A DNA stretch of 64,000 nt from Fratercula arctica (lineage: Eukaryota > Chordata > Aves > Charadriiformes > Alcidae), in the NCBI GenBank assembly GCA_947846985.1, contig CANTUZ010000002.1, forward strand, positions 60,530,563-60,594,562, written 5' to 3'. Positions 1 through 13,193 of the stretch are shown here, one piece after another (positions within the stretch are counted from its first letter, which is position 1; every line of letters begins with the position of its first letter). A model generated the notes under the pieces. That model saw only the letters and a program-made list of their open reading frames with translations, made no database searches and was not told the origin of the DNA. The translations under genes and the position numbers were made by a program.

Positions 1-3000
1 CCTTCGATTGATATGTCTGTTAATCTCAGGACTGCTGTCAAGATTAGTTTTATTATCTAAGTTAACAGTAATTTAAAAGAAATAGCATTTTATTGAACTT
101 CTGCTTAAGTCCCAGCAACTTCAGATAAAGACAGTCTGCCTGGCGTGACGTGACTTGAGAACTGAAGCTGCAAGTTCCTCAGAAACTGCCATCTGCTTTC
201 ATCTCTGTAGTGCTCAAAGCCACACTGTGTGTTTGTATTAAGCTCGAACAAAATTAATGAGTTTTTAAAGAAAAGTAACTGTAATGAAGAATCTTAAACA
301 TAATTTAAAACCTGTAATTTAATACAAATTCGTGACATCTACCTCTTTGTATGCAGAGGTTCAATTTAATTTTCATTAAATAATGTAATATCTTTTTCCA
401 AATATCATTTGACACTAGTAATTCCTTTTTTATTATGTGTCTTATATTAAATTGATAGCCTAGTATTTCACACAAAGACTGCAGGCTGCTCGGTTCCAGC
501 CGCTTACACTTGAGCACCCACTGGATGGCAGTCACATACAACTTCGGAGAGAATTCAGCTTGGTCCTTTAACTCACTGACCTAAAAAAGAAATCCCGGGT
601 TAAGTGCCTCTAAAAAAAAAGTTTTCTTTTATTAGATAATGCTAGTTTAGAACAAAGACAAGCAATAAAAGCAAGCAGACAGAAATCTCACTGTTGCCTC
701 ACTGTTTGTGGCGCACTGTTTCATTTCAGGTGCCAGGATTAGAGAAGGGCGTAGCTCAGAACTGGCCGTGGAAAGCAACTCAGGTGTCCCCCATGGGACG
801 AGAGATGTCAGAGCTAGCAGTGGAGCCGGAGTTGGCTCTATTGCTCATCAGAAATGCTTGTCCTTACTGATGACAAGGCCACAAAATCAGTATCAACAGT
901 TTTCAAATGGAGATTTATTTCAACCAGGAATCAAAGCAACCCAAAACTTCAGAGTCACTAAATCCTTAAAATGAGTCATAACTGGACCCATTCTGAAATC
1001 TTTTCCTTGACTGCAACAAGATCTGAAAAATAAATTTGGGTAGGTATATTCAGTGATCAATTCAGTGCAAAAGGTCAGTTAAAAACTAATACCTCTAAGC
1101 AGTAAAATGTCTGTATCTGTTAGAGCCTGCGAGACAACCCAGCGTTAGAGTCTCCTTGTTGCCATCCCTGGCTCCCACGCACAGCAGGATCTTTTGCTTC
1201 TGCACCACGATGGTATACTCTGCCATGCTGAAGAGACAAGGAGAAACAAGGTCACTGAGAGGATTTCTTTCTCTTTTTTTAATCTGGCCAAGATCACTGC
1301 TAACTAAACTGTTCCAAGGTGGGGGGAAGAGGGGGCACACCTGCTCATATCTCATATTTGGCTGCACCAGAAAGACATGTGGTTTCACTGCTGGCATGCC
1401 CTGTACGCCCTGCTGCAGCCTCTCTGAGCTTTGCCACAGAAGTCCCACTGGAGGACTCCAGTGTGCAGGTACGCGTATGGATCTGCCTCTGCCTCCCTGC
1501 TGTGCTTGTGTAGGGATTTTCTAGAGGAATCAGAAAAAAAGGGGGGAGAGGGAGAGGCCAGGAGTCCTAGTTCCCTGCCCTTTGCTCCCCTGCCACAGCA
1601 CTGGTACGATTGCTCTTTCCAGAGATGGGCAACCTATGATCACACACCAGTTTAAGGGATTTGGTGAAATACAGCATCATTATTTTGGGATTGTTGTCAT
1701 AGCATATGACACTGGTCACAAGTGCTGTTCCCAGGGCTCTGTATTGGGGCTGGTTCTCTTCAATATCTTTATCAATGATCTGTATAAGGGGATTGAGTGC
1801 ACCCTCAGTAAGTTTGCAGATGACACCAAGTCGGGCGGGAGTGTCAACCTGCTTGAGGGTAGGAAGGCTCTACAGAAGGATCTGGACAGGTTGGATCAAT
1901 GGGCCATGGCCAATGGTATGAGATTCAACAAGGCCAAGTGCCAGGTCTTGCACTTGGGTCACAACAATTCCATGCAACGCTAGGGGAAGAGTGGATGGAG
2001 AGCTGCCCGGTGGGACAAGACCTGGGAGTGTTGGTAGACAGCCGGCTGAATGTGAGCTGGCAGTGTGCCCAGGTGGCCAAGGTGGCCAACAGCATCCTGG
2101 CCTGTATCATCAATAGTGTGGCCAGCACGACAAGGGAAGTGATTGTCCCCTTGTACTCAGCACTGGTGAGGTCCCACCTCGAGTACTGTGTCCAGTTTTA
2201 GACTCCTCACTGCAGAAAGACGTTGAGGTTCTGGAGCCGGTCCAGAGAAGGGCAATGAAGCTGGTGAGGGGTCTGGAGAACAAGTCTTATGAGGAGCAGC
2301 TGAGGGAGCTGGGATTGTTTAGTCTGGAGAAAAGGAGGCTGAGGGGAGACCTTATTGCTCTCTACAGCTGCCTGAAAGGAGGTTGTAGCAAGGTGGGGGT
2401 TGGTGTCTTCTCCCAAGTAACAAGCAATAGAACAAGAGGAAATGGCCTCAAGTTATGCCAGGGATATTTAGATTGGATATTAGGAAAAATTTCTTCACCA
2501 AAAGATTTATCAAACATTGGAACAGGCTGCCCAGGGAAGTGGTGGAATTGACATCCCCGGAGGTATTCAAAAGTCGGGTAGACGTGGTGCTTAGGGACAT
2601 GGTTTCGTGGTGTTTTTGGCAGTGTTAGGTTGATGGTTGGACTTGATGATCTTAAAGGTCCCTTCCAATCTAGATGATTCTATGATACATAATTGTATAT
2701 TTTTACGTATTTTAAATGTGAGTGACATTATGCATTTTTGCCAGGAAAGGCAAATTCAGACATTTGTAGCTGGCAGAACAAGGTGAGGTTTGCAATGCTC
2801 TGTCATTTCTGAAGGATTTTCCACCATGGCCTCAGAAGAACTTCTTAGCAAATACAGCGTGTTTCATTAGCTGAACTACAAAACCTAAGCTTTGGGTGAT
2901 AGGGTGATATATTAGATATTCTGGGACCAAATTATAGAGCAACTTAAAAATAAAAACCTAGACCCTTAAGCTGCTGTTGTTAGTGTATGGGCAGAAAGCA

Positions 3001-5756
3001 GCCTTGAAGGAAACCCGTATGGCAAAGAAACAAACTATAGCTTTACATAGCTGATAGACTGACTCTCTTTTAATCCATTATGGACCAGCCTTTCTGCATC
3101 CTGAAAGCTAACTGAAGACAAAGGGAGTTTCACCACACCATGGCTGGCAGGATTTGATATTCTGTATTTGTGCATGTAAATGCTCACAATGATTCATCAT
3201 TTAAATTGACTTAATTTTCAGGTTTGTCCTGCAGACACAATTAGCATTTTCAGGTAGAGGCAGCCTGTACATTAGGCAGGGATGACTTTTTTATTTCTTG
3301 TTCCTAATGATTACTCTGATAATGGACACCTGGACCATGGCTACAGCTCTACGATACCCACAATACATTGACAAATGAAATGAGAGAGTGATAATAATTA
3401 TTATGATTTATTAGTATCTTATCGGGTTAGTGATGATCTGATCAACCCCACTACTCATATTCCAAGTCACAATAAAAAGAAATATTTAAAAATTGCCCCA
3501 GATTGGTTTTGGAAAAGGAAGAACTTAAATGTTGATGATGTTGACAAATATCAATGTATGTGGTAGTAAACGACATTATTATATCAGAGTTACTTCAGCA
3601 TATTTTAAGTCATACACATAAAAGGAGAACCTAGAAGATGAATCCTGTGCAATCAGAATGTATCAGAAATAATTCCACTGCAGGCAAAGAAGTTACGTGA
3701 GGTTAAAGTCTTGGCATAGGAGAGGCTGGAGGACCAGATTTTTGTGGATCAGTCTTTTCACCAGTCTTTTCCTGATATGCCTCTCTAAAGTCTATACCTT
3801 TAGTTTAATAACCATACTGATAAATACCATGACAGCTCTGAGATCTGATCTGAGCCATTCCTCTTTGTCTTCTGAAATAAGAAGGGAATATTTTGTTCAC
3901 CTGAAATGCCTGCAGCTCCCATTGACAACAGGTCTGACGCTTGTGGTGCTGGATGCCAGAACAGTGATTTCCTTTCCACAGGGAAACCAATAGCAAGCAC
4001 TTACCTGGAGTTTGTACTCGGTAGGATCTACTGTGGTTAAGGTTGAGAACAGTTTTGTATTTTAACTCTTTGTATGTGCTTGACTGCACCCTTTCAAAAA
4101 TAACTAATTTTTATTTTAAATTATATAAGTCTATTTTCAGGTAAAATATTTATTTCTGCTATTAAAAATCTCAGAAAAGCTGTTCAAGATACTGTGAAGA
4201 AACTGAAACTTCTTACTTTCTGAGTAAGAAGATGAAACTATGTGTTTTGATGTATGCAACTCAAAAAACTACAGTCTAAAGTTGGGAGGGAGCCAGTGGT
4301 CATGCTGATAAGCATTGATGGCCAAATTTTAAATAATTAGCGTGCAAACTCATTATGGTCAATTAAAAATAATTTCTGAACATGAGTATTTGCTAGACCT
4401 CTTTTGGCATCTGCAGGGAACTTTTTCCCTCCCTGTCTATTATGTATATACACTTCTCTTGGGGTTTTATGGGGCAGTATAAGAAAGACAGAAGCCCTCT
4501 TTTCCAGTTATCATAGTTTTTTGGGATGATTGCCCCTGCAGATTCATGGGTATGACATTAGTAGGCTTTCCAAGTAATGAGCTCACAGAATTCCAGGGTA
4601 TAATGGCATTCAGCCAGTCAGTTCTATGCTATCTGCCATTCATTTCCTTTCAACCACTGCAGTATCATTAAAGCTAACTAATCCAAGATAATAGTATTTT
4701 GAAATTAGAAATACGTCAAAAAGGTATGTTAAAAAATTGTATGCCCCTCAGGATTGCGCTTTCTCCAGAATTACGTCTGCAATCTATAGTACCCTGCAAA
4801 GTCTTAAATCACATATGAGTTTCTATCTTGTTTCGTGCCAAGGAAAGAACAGAATAAAATAAACAATTATTGTTCTGCCCTCTTAAAGCCTGTGTAATTT
4901 ATTATTATTAAATTATTAAATACATAAAGCCAAGAAAATAAATAACAACAGCAAACTTAAAAATTCACCCCAATTACCTTTATGAAATGTGAACATCAAA
5001 ACCCACCTGAGCTGTATTGAACTATCTTAACAGTGCTATTGCTAAGCATAGGCAATTTGTTTTCTTCCTCTCTCTTCACATTTTTCCGTTAAATAGTTAA
5101 AAAACAGGAAAAAATATTCTAATATAATGTGATTCTTATGCCATATCGGGGACAATATGAGTTTCCTGTAGATTACACTCTTTAGCTAAGTTGATTACTC
5201 ATTAATTTATTTCTTAGGTTTCACTAGGCGTCATCACAATTAAGTTGAACAACATTTTCAACAAGAAAATAATAAACATGAAGTGCAAAAATGTATGTCT
5301 TATTAATTTGTTACTTTTCTGAAAGAAAAGGAAAAGGGCCAACACCTACATTAGTCTCAGCTATTCTCTCACGGGCAAAGCATGTAAATCTAGCTTTAGT
5401 AGTAACATGGAAATCCTGCATTAAAATATTAAGCTGTTTTATTGTTGATGTTGATGCTGTTGTTATTTTTAGCAGTTATATTTTGAAGCGCACAAGCGAA
5501 AGCTGAAATGATTCTACAGGAACCAGAATATACAAATATCCAATATAGGTATTTTTCAGGCCTTGGGAACGTTGGAAATGGCAGATATGGAAGGAGGGGT
5601 ATTAACTGTTACTTTTCCTTTATCAAAATGAAAGCAGAGCACATCAGTCAGAGTTGTAAGTGGTGGCATAAACTCTATAAAGTAGACCTGATATGACAGC
5701 ACCGTAAGAAGGCAGATCAGTTCAAAATACTCATCATTTCTTTTCTCTTCCCCCAG
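1..5756 (+). other. Intron (3' part only), upstream of the first CNTNAP exon
   Basis: This is the downstream part of an intron; its 5' end lies outside the window. It ends in a strong acceptor: a pyrimidine-rich tract at about 5738-5754 followed by CAG at 5754-5756. The only recognisable element is the CR1 copy at 1716-2687. The stretches 1-1715 and 2688-5735 are AT-rich, have stops in all frames apart from short chance ORFs, and show no exon, RNA gene or repeat that I can name. Confidence 0.8.
1716..2687 (+). mobile_element. CR1 LINE, 5'-truncated, with decayed reverse transcriptase
   Basis: This is a sense-oriented chicken-repeat-1 (CR1) non-LTR retrotransposon. It begins inside the reverse transcriptase domain, at the [16 protein letters not shown] block around 1735, and keeps the catalytic FADD motif near 1817-1828. 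It continues through the thumb/C-terminal region (for example [27 protein letters not shown] sequence at about 2280-2352) and the short 3' UTR, and ends with ATTCTATGAT near 2677-2686. The ORF is dead: the frame changes near 1980, and a premature TAG at 2199-2201 stands where related copies appear to have a tryptophan codon. The left edge at about 1716 is where similarity to CR1 fades and is approximate. Truncation at the 5' end is typical of target-primed reverse transcription in this family. Confidence 0.93.
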
Positions 5757-5850
5757 CTTGATCACTATCCTCCAACAAGTTACAGCCTGCCAACAGCGTC
5801 TGATATTCAGTTCAATTCCCCGAAGGCACTATTCCTAGGAAAAGTTATAG
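5757..5850 (+). CDS. CNTNAP2: Coding exon of contactin-associated protein (probably CNTNAP2), start of LamG4
   Basis: This is an internal coding exon of a CASPR/neurexin-IV family cell-adhesion protein. Its 94 nt read in one frame as [16 protein letters not shown], then [15 protein letters not shown], with one base left over (phase 0 to phase 1). The text closely follows the last laminin-G domain of vertebrate CNTNAP2 as I remember it, including FNSPK-LFLGKVI. It is bounded by a pyrimidine tract plus CAG acceptor and by a consensus G|GTAAG donor at 5851. The trailing G completes a GAA (Glu) codon with the exon at 49934, giving [10 protein letters not shown], which fits the family. Family knowledge: CNTNAP2 is a type I neuronal membrane protein that works with contactin-2 to cluster Kv1 channels at juxtaparanodes. 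The family call is firm. The choice of CNTNAP2 over CNTNAP4 or an avian CNTNAP5 copy rests on remembered similarity and is less certain. Confidence 0.85.
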
Positions 5851-8800
5851 GTAAGATTTCATTGTATACCTGGTTATTTTATTAGGTGTTTTCAGAGAAT
5901 ACTGACAACTGTAAGCACATGGGACAATGACGTGTGTCGTGTTTGCAGCAGGAAACTTGCTGGGTATGTCATTCTTGATTAGAAGGCGGTGATATTAGAA
6001 TTATACCTAATGGAAGGGCTATGTTCACCTTGTCACATAGGCTGATGTGCACACAAATAAGGGATTGCCCAATGCATGGGCAAAAATGGATATGGGTAAA
6101 GAGACACTTGTAACATCATATTTGTGCAGTTTCATTACCCTCTAGGTGTTAGGTGGAGGGAATACGAGGAAATCATTGAGACCTTTGCTTCTACGAGGAG
6201 ATATTGAAGTTATTTGAAATGGTATCTTCCACTGTGAAGTTTTGTTTTATATAATGCCTTTATCCGTGCAGTCAGCTGCCTTATCCCAGTGCACCCTCTT
6301 GTGGTATAACTATCCTTCATCAGTCTGGCAAAATTGCCACTCTCTGACAGTGAGGCCCACCATCAAGGTCCTTTGGAAGTCTGTTAACACCTACAGCGAC
6401 ACTCATCTATACATTTTTCCATCCCTTTTACGGATCTCATCGCTGTTTCCCAGTGCAGCAGCTTCCCAGCCAGCTCCGCAGCTGAACTCGAAAGGCAATA
6501 CAGATGCATCTTAAACTGCTTTTGCCTCACTTTTAGGCCATCCTACTTTCCATTGCTTAATTTTTCCACTGCTGGCATCCTACATGAATTTCCACTTCAG
6601 GAATCAATTATTGCCATGACATTCACAGCTTTTAAGGGGGGCTTTTTCCACTTTTCAGAGATAAGAGAGTATTGGTATTATTTCTTCTAAGTGCTTTGTA
6701 CAGGGATGTGGTTGCTTGAACTGCATTGAAGTGTTTAATCCAGAAAATTGTAAACTTTTCTTTGCTTAGTGGTGTAAAGCACTGATCAGTGAACCCCGTG
6801 CACTGATTTTTGAAGTGGAAAAGCAATTGACTACATAGCTGATGTGACTTTTCGAAGATACACTTTTCCATTTGTTTTCTTTTTAAAATTTAACATATTG
6901 AACTTCTGTGAAATAGAAAGCAAAGAGCCTTTAAAATAGTTGGTAAGCAAGAGACATGAGCTATTGTCTGGTGCTCTCCAAGTCATTTGTCCGTAGTACA
7001 AAAGACAGTGTCATCTGATTTTGGCAAGTCTCTGGAAACTGGGTGCATTCCCACCTCACCACAGTGAATTAGGGTGGTTGGACTAGAGCTGACTGTCCGC
7101 CTCAGCCAGGCTGCCAGCCTCTGCACGCACTAATTAAAGTGAGGAGACGAAGGACTTCAGGTGGAACATTCAGCAGCTGGAATAAATCTGCAGGCAAGGA
7201 ATGGGGCTTGAGTCTTTCCTGCCAGGTAATTGTGAGCAAAAATATCAGCTATAATTCACTGAAGAGTGTTGCAGTGTCCATCTCCCATAATGGATTCATT
7301 TCCAGCGAGGTTCTGTTTCCTTTGAGGTGGCAGCTCTCTGTGATGCTTCATTTGTCTTAAGAAACTACCACAGTATGGCAGTACTGCATCCACAGCTCAA
7401 GTCTTCTAAATAAGCTTACCTTTTTTGAATGGTTGTTTGCATCCAGCTAAAAATGGTGCTTTGCCCACCATTCTAATCAGGCAGTGCTTTGGAGGAGGCT
7501 GAGCAAGGTGCGTGAGAGAGAGAATGTGGAGATAGGCACACAACAGAGAAAATACTGCAGTGTAAGAGATAAATGAGTGAAGGGAAAGAAAAGGACAATT
7601 CCTAAAACACAGAGAAAAACAATGCACTGTACACTGTGGTGTGAAAAGAAAAAACGGAATAAAAACAAAAAATGAAAGAGAAAGCAAGCAATAGCTTACG
7701 CTACACTTGTCTAAAATACCCAGAGTGCAGACAGAGCTCTGCAAGGGAACCACTTCTTATTCCTTTGAATTGCTGGGCTGGGAGGTGCACTAGCAACCGA
7801 GTCAGGTAGGCACGTAGGTGAAACCATGACACAGACAGGGCATTTAGTCTTTGCACTGGTTCTTTCTGAGCTGAATTTTTAAACACAGTCAGCACTACAA
7901 AATCAAAGTCCACCCAACTGTCTCCCACATAACCCCATGCCCAAGTGGCATTTTTTTGCTGCATTTAAGTACTGCCATTCTGAAATTTTCTATAGGCATT
8001 CTTGGAGAATAAAGGTGCTGCGAGAACTGAGAAGCTCAGATTGTCCGTGATATGAGCATTCATGTCTAGGATACTTGTTTCGCTATTGGCAGTGACTGAA
8101 AGGCATAACCATCTCAGAGGTCCAAATAAAATGTGTTATTGACCCAGTTCTGTTCCTACAGAGCTAAACCCACAGCACCTCACGCTTACCTCATTTGCAA
8201 AAAGTCACGTATCTGTCTGAAAATAGAGTTTTAAGTATCCTCTGACTCTTTCAGTTGGATCCTAGTGGATAAGATTTTTCAGAATAAAGGCATATAAGAA
8301 GAAAAAATTAGCAGAGGTCAGTGAATACAATTTGATTCTTTGTTTTAAAAGAAAAAAGTAAGAAAAGTTTTTAAGTATCTGGGAACATTCCATTTGTATT
8401 CCTCTTGCTCTTTGTAAGTAGGGGAAACTGACAAGAACAATTAAAAGCAAGTTCTAAATCTAGAATTGCAAAGACTGAACATAGTCCTGATGATATCTCT
8501 CCCATAAATACATATGGTGCAGGTGAAGATTGTCATCAGGAAGCATAAAGCAATCACTGATGCCCACCTTCAACTCCTCTGCTAGCTTAAAGTTTGGCAA
8601 CAGGCAAAGGTCTTGGGATACCCTGAAGGAGTAACTCATGGATCAGTTATATTTCTGGTTTCCTGTGCTACTTGGTGATTTCAAGCCTCAGACATCTGCT
8701 TCCCTGTTTCTGAAGATGCTATTTGTCCTCCATTCTTATAAACTGCATCATGCATTCGTTATATATTGTACATCCTATTATCCCTGGGATTGATTACTTC

Positions 8801-11800
8801 ATTTTTTAACAGCATAGGATTATATTAGCATGGTTGGAAATATGATTCTCTTGCTTCCTCTTCTCTGCTTCTGTTACTGTCTTTGCAAAATAGGATATTT
8901 TATTAAGCAAAAGAGCAAATCAGTAGTAAAGAAACAACAACAAAAAAACCCCTTCTATTCTTTCTGCCAAAGAAAAATTGAAATTATCTGCAGAGACACA
9001 GATTGCCTGATGTAAAATTGTTGTGCGGCTGACTGTGTCTATTGATTAGCTTTACTGTGCAACTCTCAGAGTAACGTTGCGTGAGGGAAGAGCACAGTTA
9101 ACGCAGTTACACGAGTGCAGCAGTTTGAAGGGCAAAGTAGATGCAGAATCCAGTATCCTAAAAGCTTCTAATTGTCACATCATATCGGCTAGGCATATTT
9201 CAGTGGACCAGAGGGATTAGCACCGACAGAAGATCTGGATACATATATCAAGTTACAATTTGTACCCACTTGCAATTACATGCTCTAAATGAGCAATATG
9301 GCTGTAGCCTCCTATTTGCCTGCTAGTCTGTTGTCAGTTGCATTCAGTTTCTGTTGTTCCAATACTATCCAATTCTTATTTGGCATCAAAAATGAATGCG
9401 AGGCCCTATTTCTAAAGACAAATGGGTTTTTGAAGAGCACTCTGGAACAATCTTACTAAGAAACTGATCTTCTGCCTGTCTTATTTCCATTTTTATTAGG
9501 GTTATTTGCATAGGAGGAGCCGTTTCTGCTACAGCTGTGCTTGCTGTGATAGCTCATCTGCTGCCAGTCAGAAATGATCACTCGTACAACACCTACCACA
9601 ATGCAACCCCACTCCCGGCTCTAGGTCTCATCACTCTCATGGCTGATGAATAAAATGGTGACGAAATGGCTCCACGCCTTGTAACTGTTTATAATATCTT
9701 TTGTAAAGCAGGCAGGTCACATCAGAAACAAAAAGAAATGATTGTATTGCAGTTGTAATCAGGGAGCATTTCTTCTTCTTTAAGTTGAGGTGTTTTCTGA
9801 TTTCTTGAAATAATTTCCAGGAAATGCAGTTGTTCACTGGCTTGAAAAACATTGATATAAAATACGCTTAGCCTTCTGGGAAACTGGAGGTAAAGGCATT
9901 CAGTATATAATCCATAAAATGGATTATGATTTGAGGGGTAAATAAAGCTGGAGGAGACAATGAATGAAAAAACCTGGTTTATGTCAGTGTGTAGTAATAA
10001 CAATAATAGCACTAGACAAATGCAGGATTTTATGAAAACGATAGAAGGGAATTGTTAATGTTTCAAGAAAGCTCTTTAATCTCTTATTTAAACATACTTA
10101 GGCTTTGATGGCTGACGCAGGAGGTAAGAGGGGAAAGCTGGCTGTGTGGATGACCAGCTATGAAAAGAAAAAAAACAAAAAGTTGACATGTGACAGGAAG
10201 TGTTATATGTCACAGTTCAGACTGAATCTACATTTTCATTTAGACTGCAACTTGAGACTCATTACTGAGATAGAAGAGAGCAGAGGTTTGATTTTCCCTC
10301 TAAGTGTAGTGGTTTTGGATGCAATGTTCAGGTTTGTCTCCACATCCTTTTTGGATACCTACAACAATTTCTGTTATGGGAACTTGCTTTATAGGGAACT
10401 GATGTCATAGTCTGTGCTTTATTACTGAAATGGAATATTTCGTTGGGTTTTAATATGCATTTGTAAAGAATTAGCTACACATAATTAAACATGATTTTGT
10501 AAAAGTATCATTCTGGTGAACAGAAATAATCTGAGAGCTTCTTAATAGGCTGTTTGATTGAGCACAGAAACACCAAGATCAGACAAGAATTGCTCTTGAG
10601 AATGTGGCAAGGACATAAAGGAAATGCGCTCTTTATCTGTTTTCTATCTCTAACAACCACTCCAAATCAAATTATATCATTTAAAAAATGCTTATATATC
10701 CACTTGGAAACAATCAACATAATATGTCATCTATAACACAGACAGATTATCAGTTTCAGAACTGACAGCTGTCCCTGCAGCTAATCTCTGTAGGTTCCAT
10801 TTATGTCTCTGCCTTACACTAGTGCTCTTCAGGTACTTCCAGTAAGAGCAGCAAAAAGGGAAATACCTTTCAGGTCTGCATTCCTTCTTACAAAAGCAGC
10901 TGCCATCACTCTACAACTAAAGAGAGATCCTGGAAATCAGCCCAAGGGGCCTGGAGTCTTTTCTCAAAAGGGGGGTTCTTGAAGAAGAAGAGGTAGAAGG
11001 TCCATTTCTAGATGTGGTACTTCCTGGTGTCAATTAAAGGATTTTTTTTTTTTATTGTTCCCTGGCTGGAGTTCCTCTGTTTCTTTACCTATGTGTGTGG
11101 TGAAAATAAAAGCTGGTCAGGAGACATTTCTCTGGATTCATTGTGACATTCATTGCCTTGGACTGATGGGAGGTGAGACCAGTTTACACCTAGCCAAGTA
11201 ATTAGTTTCAAGCATGCAAAGGAGAGAACACAGAAAATCTTCAAAAAAAAACCTGGAAATAAATGACATTGCTTTCATGGTTTAGGTAAGGTATAGAAAT
11301 GGGAACTGCTTTTTTCTTGCATGGCATCTCTCCACAAATACATACTCAATAATAGGAGGTTAAAAGTTTTTAATCCTTTGAACTACCAGCAGGGAGAACA
11401 GCAATTTTTCCGAGCTGTAATCATTCTTTACTACTAAATAAGATACTTTCTTTTCCACAGAACAAACCTGAGAGTTTAATGCTTCAACACTACTAGCTGA
11501 ATAACAGAAATGACCTAAACTGTAATTCATTCTACCAAAACCATTATAAACTAACTTCAATGTCCATGTTTCCACACAACTGCAGAGGTTTATCGCTTAG
11601 AGGGTTTGTTTCATGCCAAAGGAAGCCTAACCGTATTAATGTCTGTGAGAACATTTACCATCATTGAAAAGGGGGGTTTGATAGCCTTGATAAAAAAAAT
11701 CTGTAAAGGATCTGGGCACTGACATCATTGGCACTCCATTTGGGTATGCTGCTTGACACTAACATAATCTGATATGAAGTGAATGTTAAAGAAATCATCG

Positions 11801-13172
11801 AACCAAATACAGTTTAGAATTAGGTCTCTGATACTGTAAGGTACTTTGTTGAGCTCTTACATTTGGATCCTAGAAGATAACGCAGAGCTGTAAATAGATC
11901 ATGAGTAATCTGAAAGTATTCTTCTACTACACATCTTGTACATGTATGTACTACTACCTCATGATCATAATGAGGTTATCACCTCATTATATATATTAGC
12001 AGTGTGGCTGTCAGGGCTCCACAGCTTGAGTTTGCACTGTGGCTCTCCTTCATTTTGCAGTGTAGACAGATAATCTGAGTGGAGCGTAGCTTAGCCTACT
12101 TTTACTGATAATGAGCAGAAAATAGCTGGCATGCAGTAAATTCATCCACTGACTTACTTCAAAGTAACTGGCTGCTACTTCACTTCTGAGCACCAGCGTT
12201 AACATTCAGTACTGTAATCTCAGGGAGAATGCATATGTCTATTGTCATATTAGGAGCACTCCTGCTACAGTAGCAGTTGAATATTAAAAATGTGCTTTCC
12301 CCTGCATGAGTCACACATTAATTTTCATACAAAAATATAATATCTGGGCAATTTTCCTTCTCCTCCCCCTCCTGTATAATAGCATCAGTCTGGTTGAAGC
12401 TCCTGTGGGATTTAATATTGCTTATCTCTCTGACCTCAGATCTGTCTGTCTGTTCATATCTTATTCTTTGAAGCGTTTCTAATAATGATGGAAATGTTCC
12501 ACAGCTCTTTTAGTTAAAACAAGCAAGAAAATAAGAGTAAAATATTTTTTTTCTTTCAGACCTCTGAGGTTTTGACCTATTCAGTTTCTCTGAGAAATCC
12601 TACCTACAAGCCCTATTCAGAAAGGAACATTTCCCACCTGCAGGTCTCCCATCCAAGGGGACACCATAAAGACTTTGAATTGCTGGTTCCACCCCAATAA
12701 CTTCTGTGTCAGAAACCAGGGTAGCCCAAGTGAATTTTATTTTGTTTGAGAACTGAAATGAAGAAGAAAAGCCAAGAATATCCATTGGTGCCATTTGCTT
12801 CTCAGCATCTGTGCTGCATCTTCTTTCCATTTTTCAGAATATTGTGGGATTCGGCTGCTGTGGCATTGGCCTGCTGGCAGCTCCAGAGAAGCAGAAGACA
12901 GACCTCAGACAAGCTGGACTGAATTAGGTGACAGTAGTCACAAGTATAGCCAGCTCTGCTCTTCCAAAAATTAGCTGGAGTCATCTCCTCCCACTAACTT
13001 TTCACTCCCACCCTTCAAGTCATTCTTCCTCTCTCAGCCCCTATGCTGTACGTTGTAGCTGGCGGCTGCCCTTTCCCTTGCTTGTTGCGTTATTCTCTGT
13101 AAAAAGACTTCACTGATTGCTAGTTTTTCAAGCCTTCCATGGGAATTCAACAGCTCCAGAAGGTCAACTACC

Positions 13173-13193
13173 TTTTTTTTTGGGGGGGGGGGG
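13173..13193. repeat. T9-G12 homopolymer junction
   Basis: Nine T are followed directly by twelve G. It may form a G-quadruplex-like structure, and it is a place where sequencing length errors are likely. Confidence 0.9.

Noticed and set aside
7406..7753. Hydrophobic minus-strand ORF resembling a membrane protein
   Set aside because: Hydrophobicity comes from reading an A/G-rich plus strand as Phe/Leu/Ser codons; no gene context.
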